The position numbers and the translations under genes were made by a program. From Parasphingopyxis algicola (GTDB lineage Bacteria; Pseudomonadota; Alphaproteobacteria; Sphingomonadales; Sphingomonadaceae): a DNA stretch of 64,000 nucleotides. The stretch is taken from positions 3,360,501 to 3,424,500 of the forward strand of contig NZ_CP051131.1 in assembly GCF_013378075.1 (NCBI RefSeq), read 5' to 3'. Below the pieces are notes generated by a model, which was not told the origin of the DNA, searched no databases, and saw only the letters and a program-made list of their open reading frames with translations. Every line of letters starts with the position of its first letter. Positions within the stretch are counted from its first letter, which is position 1. Shown one piece after another: positions 35,890 to 44,693 of the stretch.

Positions 35890-36796
35890 ACGGCAGTTTC
35901 AACCCCCGCCGCGGCCAGTCCATCTTGATCAGCCGGCCGGTCAGCGACAGCGTGATATAGGCGGTCTTCATGTCGGGTCCGCCAAAGGCGATGTTCGTGA
36001 CCGCCGGATCGGGAAGCGCGACGAAATCGATCAGCGCGCCATCGGGCGAAAGTACCGTGATGCCGCCCCGGGAAAGGGTCGCGACGCAGATATTGCCATT
36101 CGCCTCGATCGCGAGGGAATCGTATAGGTCGTAGCCGGGCGCGCCATATAATATGGGCTCCGGGTTGAGCAGGCCTTCGGGCACGATCGCCTGGCCGGGC
36201 TCGGGCAGCGCGAATTTCTTGATCCGCCCGGCCATGGTCTCGGCCATGTAGAGGGTCTTCTCGTCGGGCGACAGGCCGATGCCGTTGGCATGGCTGCACG
36301 GATAGACCTGTTCGGAAATGAAGCTCCCGTCGGTCTTCGCATAATAGACCGCGCCGATATCCTCAGACCGCGCATAGCGCTTGCCGTTATCGGTAAACCA
36401 AAAGCCGCCCTGGCTGTCGAAGACGATATCGTTCGGGCCCTTGATCGGCTCGCCGCCGCATTCGGTATAGAGGGTCTCGACCGATCCCGATTGCAGATCG
36501 ACCTTCTGGATGCTGCCGCCCGTATAACTCTCCGGTGTCAGTCCGGGCACGAGACCGCCGTCGATCTCGTGCCATTCGAAGCCGCCATTGTTGCAGACAT
36601 AGACGCAGCCATCGGGCCCGATCGCCGCGCCATTCGGCCCGCCGCCCAGCTCCGCAACGATTTCGGCCCGTCCCTCCGGATACACCCTGGTCAGGGTTTC
36701 GCGCGCGATCTCGACTACCAGGATCGACCCGTCGGCAAGCACGATCGGGCCCTCGGGGAATTGCAGGTCGCCGGTCAGGGTGTCGAAACTGGGCAT
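35879..36796 (-). CDS. SMP-30/gluconolactonase-family protein
   Basis: The 305-residue protein is a six-bladed SMP-30/lactonase beta-propeller. FPEGPIVLADGSILVVEI carries the first metal-binding Glu, GPNGAAIGPDGCVYVCNNG and KGPNDIVFDSQGGFWFTDNG a second site with Asn, and HANGIGLSPDEKTLYMAETM another. It would hydrolyse a lactone, perhaps one formed by a Baeyer-Villiger-type monooxygenase in the cluster. ATG 36796 follows GGAGAG. A longer upstream frame overlaps the next promoter and is rejected. Confidence 0.85.
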   Translation of the reverse strand: MPSFDTLTGDLQFPEGPIVLADGSILVVEIARETLTRVYPEGRAEIVAELGGGPNGAAIGPDGCVYVCNNGGFEWHEIDGGLVPGLTPESYTGGSIQKVDLQSGSVETLYTECGGEPIKGPNDIVFDSQGGFWFTDNGKRYARSEDIGAVYYAKTDGSFISEQVYPCSHANGIGLSPDEKTLYMAETMAGRIKKFALPEPGQAIVPEGLLNPEPILYGAPGYDLYDSLAIEANGNICVATLSRGGITVLSPDGALIDFVALPDPAVTNIAFGGPDMKTAYITLSLTGRLIKMDWPRRGLKLPFNA

Positions 36797-36864
36797 GGGG
36801 TTCTCTCCAATCCGTTTGTCGCTCACCAGACCAATACCGGGCGCACACGGCCGGGCACCTGCTA

Positions 36865-36875
36865 AAGTATAGGTG
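36865..36875 (+). promoter_or_regulatory. Catabolic-cluster element, variant AAGTATAGGTG
   Basis: Two mismatches from AAAGATAGGTG; the ATAGGTG core is kept. It ends 54 bases before the SDR start at 36930, the same distance as at 31635. It lies in the divergent region with the SMP-30 gene. Confidence 0.45.
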
Positions 36876-36929
36876 CAATATCGTCGCGGCGATGGTCGGG
36901 TGGCCGCTGGAGACGAAAAGGGGACGGGA

Positions 36930-37691
36930 ATGTCGAAGGACCTGGACGGCAAAGTCATCGTGATCACCGGCGCCGGAGGCGGCATCGGCGAAGCCGCCGC
37001 CGAAATATGCGCCGCGCAGGGCGCGAGGCTGGTTCTGGCCGGCCGGACGCTGGACAAGGTCGAAACCGTGGCGGACCGTATCGCGCGTTCGGGCGCGGAG
37101 TGTATCGCCTTGCAGGCCGATGTGGCGCGGGGAGACGATGTCCGGAAACTGACCGAGACTGCGGTCGGCGAGTTCGGCCGGCTCGACGGCGCGTTCAACA
37201 ATGCGGGCATCGACGGGGCGCTCGCCCCGGCCGCCGATTATCCGGAAGACGAGTTCGATACCGTGATCGCCGTGAATCTCAAAGGCGTATGGCAATGCAT
37301 GCGGTTCCAGATTCCGGCCATGCTCGAAAGCGGTGGCGGGTCGATCGTCAACAACGCCTCGGCGCTCGGCGAAGTCGGGCAGTTCGCGATGGCCGCCTAT
37401 TGCGCGTCGAAGGCCGGCGTACTCGGTCTGACCAAAGCGGCCGCGCTCGATTACGGCGCGCAAGGGGTTCGCGTGAACGCGATCTCGCCCGGGGTGATCG
37501 AAACGCCGATGATGACATCGCAGATGGACGCGATGCCCGAGCTGCGCGAGATACTGCTGGCACGCCACCCGATCGGACGGCTGGGCGAGCCGGTGGAAAT
37601 CGCCGGGGCCGTGGCCTGGATGCTGTCCGACGCGTCGTCCTTCCTGCTGGGCTCCAACGTCGCGGTCGATGGCGGCTATGCGGCCATCTGA
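36930..37691 (+). CDS. SDR-family NAD(P)-dependent oxidoreductase
   Basis: The 253-residue protein has VIVITGAGGGIGEAA (nucleotide-binding motif), FNNAGIDGAL, NNASALGEVG for the catalytic Ser and AAYCASKAG for the Tyr/Lys pair (YxxxK intact). The C-terminus DGGYAA is typical of classical SDRs. It probably oxidises an alcohol or reduces a carbonyl. ATG 36930 follows GGGACGGGA. The Old Yellow Enzyme gene begins 12 bases after its stop, so both are likely one transcript. Confidence 0.88.
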   Translation: MSKDLDGKVIVITGAGGGIGEAAAEICAAQGARLVLAGRTLDKVETVADRIARSGAECIALQADVARGDDVRKLTETAVGEFGRLDGAFNNAGIDGALAPAADYPEDEFDTVIAVNLKGVWQCMRFQIPAMLESGGGSIVNNASALGEVGQFAMAAYCASKAGVLGLTKAAALDYGAQGVRVNAISPGVIETPMMTSQMDAMPELREILLARHPIGRLGEPVEIAGAVAWMLSDASSFLLGSNVAVDGGYAAI

Positions 37692-37703
37692 GCGAGAACC
37701 GGC

Positions 37704-38795
37704 ATGAACCGATCACCGCTCTTTACCCCGTGCCGCGTCGGCGATGTCGCATTGCCGAACCGGATCGTCATGGCGCCGATGACCCGGCTCCGCGCGCCGG
37801 GCGCCATGCCCAACGCGCTAATGGCCGACTATTACAGCCAGCGCGCGAGCGCGGGCCTGATCATAACCGAATGCACGATGGTGTCCGACACGAGCGCCGC
37901 CTATATGTTCGCGCCCGGCATCTATTCCGACGCGTTCATCGCGCCCTGGCGGGCGGTGACCGATACCGTGCACGAGGCCGGCGGGCGGATCTTCCTCCAG
38001 CTTTGGCATTCGGGGCGCGTGGCCCATGTGTCACTGATGCCGGGCGGCGAAAAACCCTATGCGCCGAGCGCCATTCGCGGCGAAGGCGAACTCCATACGC
38101 CGGAGGGCAAGAAGCGCGTGTCGACGCCGCGCGAGATGACCGTTCCGCATATCACCGGACTGACCAAGGCGTTCGGCAAGGCGGCGGAGCGCGCTCGGCA
38201 AGCGGGGTTCGACGGGATCGAGATTCATGGTGCCTTCGGCTATCTGGTGGACCAGTTTCTGCAGGATGGCAGCAACCAGCGGTCCGATCATTATGGCGGT
38301 TCGTTCGAGAACCGGATCCGGTTCCTGCTCGGCGTCGTGTCCGCAGTTCAGCAGGCGTTCGGCAACGATGTCGGGCTCAAGCTTTCGCCCAGCAACCGCT
38401 ATCACGGGATGAGCGACAGCGACCCGGAAGGGCTTTTCGGTTTCCTGTTGTCGGAACTGGGCGATCACGACCTCGCCTATCTGCATATGATGGAACCGCT
38501 GCCCTTCGACCATGAACAGGGCCATGCGATCGCGGACGTCAAAGCCTTTGCGGCGCGCCACTATGACGGCACGATCATCGCCAATGGCGGCTTCGATGCG
38601 GCAACCGCCGCGCGGGCGATCGCCGATGGCGAGGCCGATCTCGTATCCTTTGCCCAGCTGTTCATCGCCAATCCCGATCTGCCGCGCCGCTTTCGCGAAG
38701 ATCTCGCGCTTGCCGCCCCCGATTTCGCCAAAGTCTACGGCGCCCCGGGGATGGAGTTGAGCGAGGGCTATATCGACTATCCGGCAGCCGACTGA
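37704..38795 (+). CDS. Old Yellow Enzyme-family alkene reductase
   Basis: The 363-residue protein matches NADH:flavin oxidoreductase/Old Yellow Enzyme. PNRIVMAPMTRLRA near the N-terminus, QLWHSGRV near residue 93, and EIHGAFGYLVDQFLQDG with SDHYGGS carry the FMN and substrate-binding residues. It would use FMN to reduce an activated C=C bond. GAGAACCGGC precedes the ATG. Its stop faces the regulator's stop with four bases between. Confidence 0.9.
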   Translation: MNRSPLFTPCRVGDVALPNRIVMAPMTRLRAPGAMPNALMADYYSQRASAGLIITECTMVSDTSAAYMFAPGIYSDAFIAPWRAVTDTVHEAGGRIFLQLWHSGRVAHVSLMPGGEKPYAPSAIRGEGELHTPEGKKRVSTPREMTVPHITGLTKAFGKAAERARQAGFDGIEIHGAFGYLVDQFLQDGSNQRSDHYGGSFENRIRFLLGVVSAVQQAFGNDVGLKLSPSNRYHGMSDSDPEGLFGFLLSELGDHDLAYLHMMEPLPFDHEQGHAIADVKAFAARHYDGTIIANGGFDAATAARAIADGEADLVSFAQLFIANPDLPRRFREDLALAAPDFAKVYGAPGMELSEGYIDYPAAD

Positions 38796-38799
38796 GGTT

Positions 38800-41556
38800 T
38801 CAGGCGATCAGCCCCAATTGCCGCGCCTTGAACACGGCTTCGGACCGGCGGTTGACGCCCATCTTGCCGTAGATCTGCTGGAGATACCATTTGACCGTGC
38901 CGAGCGTGAGGCCGAGATCTTCGGCGATCTCCTTGTTCATCATGCCGGTCGAGATCATCAGCAGGATTTCGGATTCGCGATTGTTAAGCGCTTCGAACTG
39001 TCCGCCGGTTTCCTCCAGATCCTTTTTGGCGGCGGGCGTTGTCGCCCGATCGGAGCCCATCGCGGTCAAAATGGTCTGGTGATGGTCGGCGAGGTCGAAA
39101 TGCTGATCGAAGGTCATGTCTTCGAGCACGGAAAGGACCGCCGGATTGGCGTCGACGAACGACCGGATGAAGCCGCCAGATCCGCCCAGTTGCATGGCCG
39201 TGCGCAGCGAGCGGTGTGCGGCTTTCGCTTCGCCCATGACGATCTGGGCATGGGCCAGCGCCAGCGCCATTTTGAGCGCATAGCGAACGCATTGATGCGC
39301 CTCGAGGAACTGCAGCCAGCGGGCCAGAAGGCTCTCCGCGCCGCTCAGGTCGTTCTCGATGATCGCCACATGCGCCGCCGCATAGGCCGTGGCGGCATCG
39401 ACCGACGTCATGTTGCGGCGTGGTTTCAGCTCTTCGAGATCGGAGGAGATATTGTTGAGCATTCCGATCCGGCGCACGGACGCGGTATCACCGGCGCTGG
39501 TGAATATCCGGATGCGATCGGCGAGGAGAAAGGCCTTCAAACGGTCGAATTGGCGCGCGCCCGCGATCTCCTCGCCTTCTTCGAGTACGCGCAGGGCCAG
39601 ATCGGTGCCCGATAGCGACGCGATCCGCGCTTTGGTCTGGAAACCGGCCACGAGCTGGTCGACCAACCCTGTACGCATCGCCAATGGCAGAAACTCGTCG
39701 ATCAACGCGGTCGCGGATTCCAGATCGTTGCGCTCATATTTGAGGTCGGCAAGATAGAGGGCGGGCATGGCGGTCGTCGGATTGATCCGCCCGACAAGAT
39801 TGGACGCGGTTTCGAAAGCGCTTTCGAAGATGGATTGCGCGCGGGCAAGATCGCCCATCTGGGTGTGCGTGGCGCCGATGATGCAATCATGCCAGACGGT
39901 TGCCCATCTGTTGTTTTCCGCCTCGAAAGTCTCGCGGGCGGATTTCGAAGCGGCGACATTGGAAAAATCGAACAGCTCGCGCTGGGCGTAGATCAGCGTC
40001 GTGCGGGCCACCGCATCCTCGAACGGCGTGCAGCCGCCCTCCATATCCTGCCATTGCCGCGCAAGCTTCGCGACTTTCGGCATCCGGTCCTGCAACAGCA
40101 GGAGCTGCATTTCCCGGTGGATCAGCTTGCGTTCGAGACGCGCGATATCGATGTTCCGGGCCTTCCAGGCCTTAAGCCGATCGGTATCCAGCATCGTCGC
40201 CCGGACGTCGTCGAGCACGCGTTTCGCCTCGCTGAACTGCCAGGTGAGCGTGGCCGCATAGACACGATCGAGCTGCAGCGCCGGATAGTCCTGCAGCATC
40301 TCGGCCGGGATCATCCGCGCATAGCGGAGCAATGTCGCGCCCCGGCCAGTATGCGCGATCTCCTCGGCGGTCCTGGCCAGCAATTCGACCAGATCGTCAA
40401 GCGATTCCGATGCGTTGGCGTGGAACAGGGCCCGTTCGATCCCGCCCTTGCTTTCCAGCCAATCGGCCGCCTTGAGGTGGAGCGCGCTTTTCTTGCGCGG
40501 GGAAAAGGTGTGCAGCCCCTCGGTGAACGCCTCGACGAACAGGGCATGATAGCGATACCAGCCGGGCTCCTCCAAAGGCAGAATGAAGAACTGCTTTTCT
40601 TCCAGCTGGGCGATCAGCTCGGCACTATCGCGTTTACCGCGAATATGATCGGCGAACTCGGCCGAAAACTCGCCGAGCAGGGCGGTATCGCCGACGAATT
40701 CGCCCAGCGCTTCGGGCAGGCTGGCGATGATTTCCTCGCGCAGATAGGCCTTCAGGGTCGGTTCCCTGCCCGAAAGGAGGTGGCCGAGCGGCATGTCCGG
40801 CTTCGCGGCGAGCGCCATCGTGGCGAGCCGGATTCCGGTGGCCCATCCCTCGGTACGCGCGACAATGGTTTCGATCGCTTCGGGCCCGGGATCGTCGGGT
40901 AAAATGGTGGCGATCGCTTCGCGGGCCTCTTCGGGCGCGAATTCCAGGTCGGTGGTTCGGATATCGAGCACCTGGCCGAGCGCGCGCAGCTTGCCCATGC
41001 TGAATTCGAGTTGCTGGCGGCTGTTGATAGCGATGTGGAGATATCCGCAGCCGCTATTGACCAGAAAACCCACCAGGGCGTTGGTTTCGTCCGATGCCGC
41101 GACATGCATATCGTCGATCACCAGCAGCACGGGTTGTTGCAGACCCTCCAGCGCGTTGACGATCGTGACGCCGACGGATTCTATATCGATATCGAAGCCC
41201 GATTTCGCGATTCCGGAGAAAGCCTCTTCAAGCTCCGGCGAGGCGAGCGAGAGCGCGCGAAACAGATGCCGAGAAAACCGGTATACGTCCTGGTCGGCCT
41301 CGTCGCAGGTCAGCCAGGCGGCGGCCCGGCCCTCATCCTTGGCGTGCGCATACCATTGCGCCAGCAACGTCGTCTTCCCGAAACCCGCCGGCGCCACGAC
41401 GTTTACGCAGGCGACCTCCCAGACGAGCTCGCGTTTCTCCGAGAGCCGATTGCGTTCGATGGTCTTGCTGTTGCCGGATTTGGGAGGAGCAAGCTTGGTC
41501 GAGAGCACGACATCCCTGCCTTCGCCGGCCTTGGTTGGAGATAAGGGCGAATTCAT
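38800..41556 (-). CDS. MalT/LuxR-type transcriptional regulator
   Basis: The 918-residue protein has a STAND-type ATPase at the N-terminus (Walker A APAGFGKTT at residues 55-63; LLVIDDMH as Walker B), a long repeat-containing middle region, and a C-terminal LuxR helix-turn-helix (LNNRESEILLMISTGMMNKEIAEDLG to KARQLGLIA). It matches MalT-type activators that respond to a small molecule plus ATP. Located in the middle of the catabolic cluster, it is the best candidate to control the AAAGATAGGTG promoters, though this is inference. It probably continues the operon of the RibB-like gene, 53 bases upstream. No strong ribosome binding site is seen at the ATG. Confidence 0.9.
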   Translation of the reverse strand: MNSPLSPTKAGEGRDVVLSTKLAPPKSGNSKTIERNRLSEKRELVWEVACVNVVAPAGFGKTTLLAQWYAHAKDEGRAAAWLTCDEADQDVYRFSRHLFRALSLASPELEEAFSGIAKSGFDIDIESVGVTIVNALEGLQQPVLLVIDDMHVAASDETNALVGFLVNSGCGYLHIAINSRQQLEFSMGKLRALGQVLDIRTTDLEFAPEEAREAIATILPDDPGPEAIETIVARTEGWATGIRLATMALAAKPDMPLGHLLSGREPTLKAYLREEIIASLPEALGEFVGDTALLGEFSAEFADHIRGKRDSAELIAQLEEKQFFILPLEEPGWYRYHALFVEAFTEGLHTFSPRKKSALHLKAADWLESKGGIERALFHANASESLDDLVELLARTAEEIAHTGRGATLLRYARMIPAEMLQDYPALQLDRVYAATLTWQFSEAKRVLDDVRATMLDTDRLKAWKARNIDIARLERKLIHREMQLLLLQDRMPKVAKLARQWQDMEGGCTPFEDAVARTTLIYAQRELFDFSNVAASKSARETFEAENNRWATVWHDCIIGATHTQMGDLARAQSIFESAFETASNLVGRINPTTAMPALYLADLKYERNDLESATALIDEFLPLAMRTGLVDQLVAGFQTKARIASLSGTDLALRVLEEGEEIAGARQFDRLKAFLLADRIRIFTSAGDTASVRRIGMLNNISSDLEELKPRRNMTSVDAATAYAAAHVAIIENDLSGAESLLARWLQFLEAHQCVRYALKMALALAHAQIVMGEAKAAHRSLRTAMQLGGSGGFIRSFVDANPAVLSVLEDMTFDQHFDLADHHQTILTAMGSDRATTPAAKKDLEETGGQFEALNNRESEILLMISTGMMNKEIAEDLGLTLGTVKWYLQQIYGKMGVNRRSEAVFKARQLGLIA

Positions 41557-41609
41557 GGCGGACCGATCATAGCCTCAGGCTATCGGAAGCGGCAGACCCA
41601 ATCTATCCA

Positions 41610-42275
41610 CTAGGCGAACTGTCCCATTGCGAGACCATCGCTGTCGATTTGCAGCTCGGGCCTGGTGCCGATGCCTTCCAGATAGCGGATATCGATCGCC
41701 GCATCGCCGCGCCGGACGAGCGCCGGAACGAACAGGCGCTTGGCCAGTGCGATGCACTCCTCCGAACTCGCGGTTTCGCCTTCCTCGTCCAGAATATCGC
41801 ACCATGCGATGGCCTCGGACCCCGCATAGCGATGCGCATAATCGAAGGCGAAGGTCGAAAGGTTCGGGTTTCCCGAAATCGTCTCGGGCACGATGGCCGG
41901 CATGATGTGCCCCGGTGTGACGATATCCTCGGTGTCGCAGTGCGGATCGCCGAGCGTGCGGATCGTCAGCGCGCGTTCGGCCGCCGAGATACCGGTTTCG
42001 GTGCACGCCGCCGCTTCGACGCTGGTGACGTACATCGGCATATGATCGCGCTCGACCGCATGTTTGAGCGGCTGCAGCCCGAGCGCATAGGCGCGGCTGG
42101 CCGAAAGGGCGGCGCTGACGACGCCCCGGCCCATGGTCGCCATGACATTGATGCTGTTCGCATCGGAATTCAGCGCCGATTCGAAAAATATGCCGCGGCC
42201 GCGGCCGGCAAGCGTATCGGGATCGACGAGGATCGAGAGGGAAATGCCCCGTTCGCGATAATGTTGCCTGATCAT
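41610..42275 (-). CDS. RibB-fold protein lacking catalytic acidic residues
   Basis: The 221-residue protein resembles 3,4-dihydroxy-2-butanone 4-phosphate synthase (RibB) in its middle: MYVTSVEAAACTETGISAAERALTIR followed by VTPGHIMPA matches the RibB stretch TTGISAADR...RPGHVFPL. The N-terminal acidic loop (DDEDRENEGD in E. coli) is replaced by VDPDTLAGRG, and the GGHTEA segment is not found, so RibB activity is unlikely. The ATG overlaps the flavin reductase stop (ATGA), implying coupled translation. A flavin-binding or other repurposed role is possible. Not a conventional riboflavin gene; function unknown. Confidence 0.6.
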   Translation of the reverse strand: MIRQHYRERGISLSILVDPDTLAGRGRGIFFESALNSDANSINVMATMGRGVVSAALSASRAYALGLQPLKHAVERDHMPMYVTSVEAAACTETGISAAERALTIRTLGDPHCDTEDIVTPGHIMPAIVPETISGNPNLSTFAFDYAHRYAGSEAIAWCDILDEEGETASSEECIALAKRLFVPALVRRGDAAIDIRYLEGIGTRPELQIDSDGLAMGQFA

Positions 42276-42802
42276 GCCGCCATCAGCCTGGCGAGAGGAG
42301 GCAGGGTTTCGGCGCTGCAATATTCGCCCGCCTTGTAGAGCAGGGGGCGGCAATTTTCCCGGGTGCGGACCGCGACCACATTCGCCGCGAACACGCGGTG
42401 CGTGCCGACATCCATCGTCGAAATGGTCCGGCAGGCGATATTGGCGACGGCCGATTGCAAAATCGGGTTGCCGTTCAATTTGCTCCAGCTGCCCGACTGG
42501 AAGCGCAGCGGCGTCAATTTGGTCGACCCGAACATCGTCGCGATATCGCCATCCTCTTCCGAAAGCACGTTGATGGCGAACGATCCGGCGCGCTCGATAG
42601 TATCGAAGATCGAGGCCGATTTGTTCACGCAGATCAGCATCGAATGCGGATCGAAACTCAGCGAGCAGACTGCGGTCGCCGTCATGCCGGCGGGCATGCC
42701 CCGATGTTGCGTCGTTATGAGATGCACCGAGGATGCGACGTTGCGCTGGGCGATGCGATAGGCGTCGGCAAAACCCGGCTGTTCTGGTTCCGCTACGGTC
42801 AT
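42272..42802 (-). CDS. Flavin reductase (HpaC-like domain)
   Basis: The 176-residue protein has the flavin reductase split-barrel: GMPAGMTATAVCSLSFDP, SMLICVNKSASIFDTI and GSFAINVLSEED, with TMDVGTHRVFAANV later. It would supply reduced FMN or FAD to the luciferase-like monooxygenase at 31690. ATG 42802 follows GGGAGTAGAG; a longer frame overlaps the promoter region and is rejected. The recurring element lies 62 bases upstream. It leads the operon with the RibB-fold protein. Confidence 0.88.
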   Translation of the reverse strand: MTVAEPEQPGFADAYRIAQRNVASSVHLITTQHRGMPAGMTATAVCSLSFDPHSMLICVNKSASIFDTIERAGSFAINVLSEEDGDIATMFGSTKLTPLRFQSGSWSKLNGNPILQSAVANIACRTISTMDVGTHRVFAANVVAVRTRENCRPLLYKAGEYCSAETLPPLARLMAA

Positions 42803-42864
42803 GGCTCTACTCCCTCTCCTGCTTTTTTCTATTCTGTTATCCTGCAGGGGCCCGGGGGAACCGC

Positions 42865-42875
42865 CACCTATCTTT
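42865..42875 (-). promoter_or_regulatory. Catabolic-cluster element AAAGATAGGTG (flavin reductase)
   Basis: On the minus strand the sequence is an exact copy of AAAGATAGGTG, ending 62 bases before the flavin reductase start at 42802. Confidence 0.6.
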
Positions 42876-42907
42876 CGGTGAACGAAACGGATCGGCGGCA
42901 CCGTCCA

Positions 42908-42918
42908 TAAGGTAGGTG
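42908..42918 (+). promoter_or_regulatory. Weak copy of the element, TAAGGTAGGTG
   Basis: Two mismatches from AAAGATAGGTG, 33 bases before the MhpD-like start at 42952 (18 bases before the alternative ATG at 42937). Spacing differs from the other copies, so it is the least certain member. Confidence 0.35.
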
Positions 42919-42951
42919 CGCTGCTGGTCTTCCCTGATGCAGGCGTTCGGC

Positions 42952-43743
42952 ATGGAACAATTCGATGCCGATATCCGCGACCGCCTGTCGCAGGAACTCC
43001 ATGAGGCGCTGCGTTCGCGATCGGTCGTGGCGCCGCTGATCGGGCGTTTCGACGGCATCACGATCGAAGACGCCTATGCCGTTTCGCTCGGCATATTGCG
43101 CCGCCGCGAGGCCGAGGGCGAGCAGGTGGTGGGCAAGAAGATCGGCGTCACGTCCAAGGCGGTGCAGGACATGCTGGGCGTGCACCAGCCCGATTTCGGG
43201 TTTCTCACCGACCGGATGCAGTGCGGCGAAACGATCGATTTCGACGCGGCCGGCCTGATCCAGCCACGGGCCGAAGCCGAGATCGCGTTCATCCTGAGAG
43301 AGGGTCTTGCTGGCCCGGGTGTCACCGAGGCCGATGTGCTGGCCGCGACGGAGAGCATCGCCCCCTGTTTCGAGATCGTCGACAGCCGGATCGAGAATTG
43401 GAAGATTTCGATCGTCGACACGGTGGCCGACAACGCATCCTGCGGCGTTTTCGTGCTCGGCGAGGCCCGTGCCGATCCGCGCGATCATGACCTGCCCGCG
43501 CTGAAGGTGACGGTGACCAAGAACGGCGCGCGCCTGTCCGAGGGACTGGGTTCGGCGGTGCAGGGATCCCCGGCCGCGGCCGTCGCCTGGCTGGCCAATA
43601 CGCTTGGCGGCTTCGGCGTCACGCTCGACGCTGGCGATATCGTTCTTTCGGGCAGCCTCGTGCCGCTGGAACCCGCCCAAAAGGGCGATGTTTTCGAGAT
43701 GATGCTCGAAGGCGTGGGCGGCTGCCGCGCGGAATTCGTTTGA
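42952..43743 (+). CDS. mhpD: 2-keto-4-pentenoate hydratase
   Basis: The 263-residue protein belongs to the MhpD/fumarylacetoacetase-fold family. [33 protein letters not shown] and ELG-type segments ([18 protein letters not shown]) carry the metal-binding acids. It adds water to 2-hydroxypenta-2,4-dienoate to give 4-hydroxy-2-oxovalerate for MhpE. ATG 42952 follows AGGCG; ATG 42937 is possible. MhpD, MhpF and MhpE form one plus-strand operon with short gaps. The final acyl-pyruvate steps join central metabolism. Confidence 0.9.
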   Translation: MEQFDADIRDRLSQELHEALRSRSVVAPLIGRFDGITIEDAYAVSLGILRRREAEGEQVVGKKIGVTSKAVQDMLGVHQPDFGFLTDRMQCGETIDFDAAGLIQPRAEAEIAFILREGLAGPGVTEADVLAATESIAPCFEIVDSRIENWKISIVDTVADNASCGVFVLGEARADPRDHDLPALKVTVTKNGARLSEGLGSAVQGSPAAAVAWLANTLGGFGVTLDAGDIVLSGSLVPLEPAQKGDVFEMMLEGVGGCRAEFV

Positions 43744-43754
43744 GAGGAAATGTG

Positions 43755-44693
43755 ATGGACAAGATAAAGGCCGCGATTATCGGTTCGGGCAATATCGGCA
43801 CCGATCTGATGATCAAGATCATGCGGACGTCCGATGTTCTCGAAATGGCGGCGCTTGTCGGGATCGATCCGGAATCGGACGGGCTGGCACGGGCGCGCAA
43901 GCTCGGCGTCGCGGCGACGCATGACGGCATAGAAGGGCTGCAGGCGCTCGATGTCTGGCCCGATATCGAGGTGGTGTTCGACGCGACATCGGCCGGCGCC
44001 CATCGCCGCCATCACGACATCGTCACCGGCGCCGGCAAGGCGATGATCGATCTCACCCCGGCGGCGATCGGCCCCTATGTGATCCCCGTGGTCAATGGCG
44101 AGGACCATCTCGACAGGGACAATGTGAACATGGTGACCTGTGGCGGCCAGGCGACGATCCCGATCGTCGCGGCCGTCAGCCGGGTCGCCGAAGTGCCCTA
44201 TGCCGAGATCGTGGCATCGGTATCGTCGCGCTCGGCCGGGCCCGGCACGCGCGCCAATATCGACGAGTTCACCGAAACGACGGCCAAGGGCGTCGAGGTC
44301 GTGGGCGGCGCGGCCAAGGGAAAGGCCATCATCATTCTCAACCCCGCCGAACCGCCGATGATCATGCGCGATACGGTGATGACGCTGAGCCAGGGCGCGG
44401 ACGAAGCCGAGATCGAGGCATCGGTCGAACAGATGGTCGCCGATGTGCAGAAATATGTGCCCGGCTATCGGCTCAAGCAGAAGGTGCAGTTCGAACGGTT
44501 CGGGTCCAACAATCCGGTCCGCATTCCGGGTCTTGGCGAGTTCGAGGGGATCAAGACGAGCGTGTTCCTCGAGGTGGAAGGCGCGGCGCATTATCTCCCC
44601 GCCTATGCCGGCAATCTCGACATCATGACCTCGGCGGGGCTCGCCACCGCGGAGAAGATCGTCGCGAAACGCCATATGCCGGAGGCCGCGTGA
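43755..44693 (+). CDS. mhpF: Acetaldehyde dehydrogenase (acylating)
   Basis: The 312-residue protein has the N-terminal [10 protein letters not shown] nucleotide motif and [13 protein letters not shown] carrying the catalytic Cys. [14 protein letters not shown] near the C-terminus is characteristic of MhpF/DmpF, which turns acetaldehyde, CoA and NAD+ into acetyl-CoA. It normally works in a channelling complex with MhpE. GAGAGGAAATGTG precedes the ATG. The stop overlaps the next gene's ATG (TGATG). Confidence 0.93.
   Translation: MDKIKAAIIGSGNIGTDLMIKIMRTSDVLEMAALVGIDPESDGLARARKLGVAATHDGIEGLQALDVWPDIEVVFDATSAGAHRRHHDIVTGAGKAMIDLTPAAIGPYVIPVVNGEDHLDRDNVNMVTCGGQATIPIVAAVSRVAEVPYAEIVASVSSRSAGPGTRANIDEFTETTAKGVEVVGGAAKGKAIIILNPAEPPMIMRDTVMTLSQGADEAEIEASVEQMVADVQKYVPGYRLKQKVQFERFGSNNPVRIPGLGEFEGIKTSVFLEVEGAAHYLPAYAGNLDIMTSAGLATAEKIVAKRHMPEAA

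Noticed and set aside
41610-42275. Riboflavin biosynthesis gene ribB
   Set aside because: The metal-binding acidic loop and the GGHTEA segment are missing.
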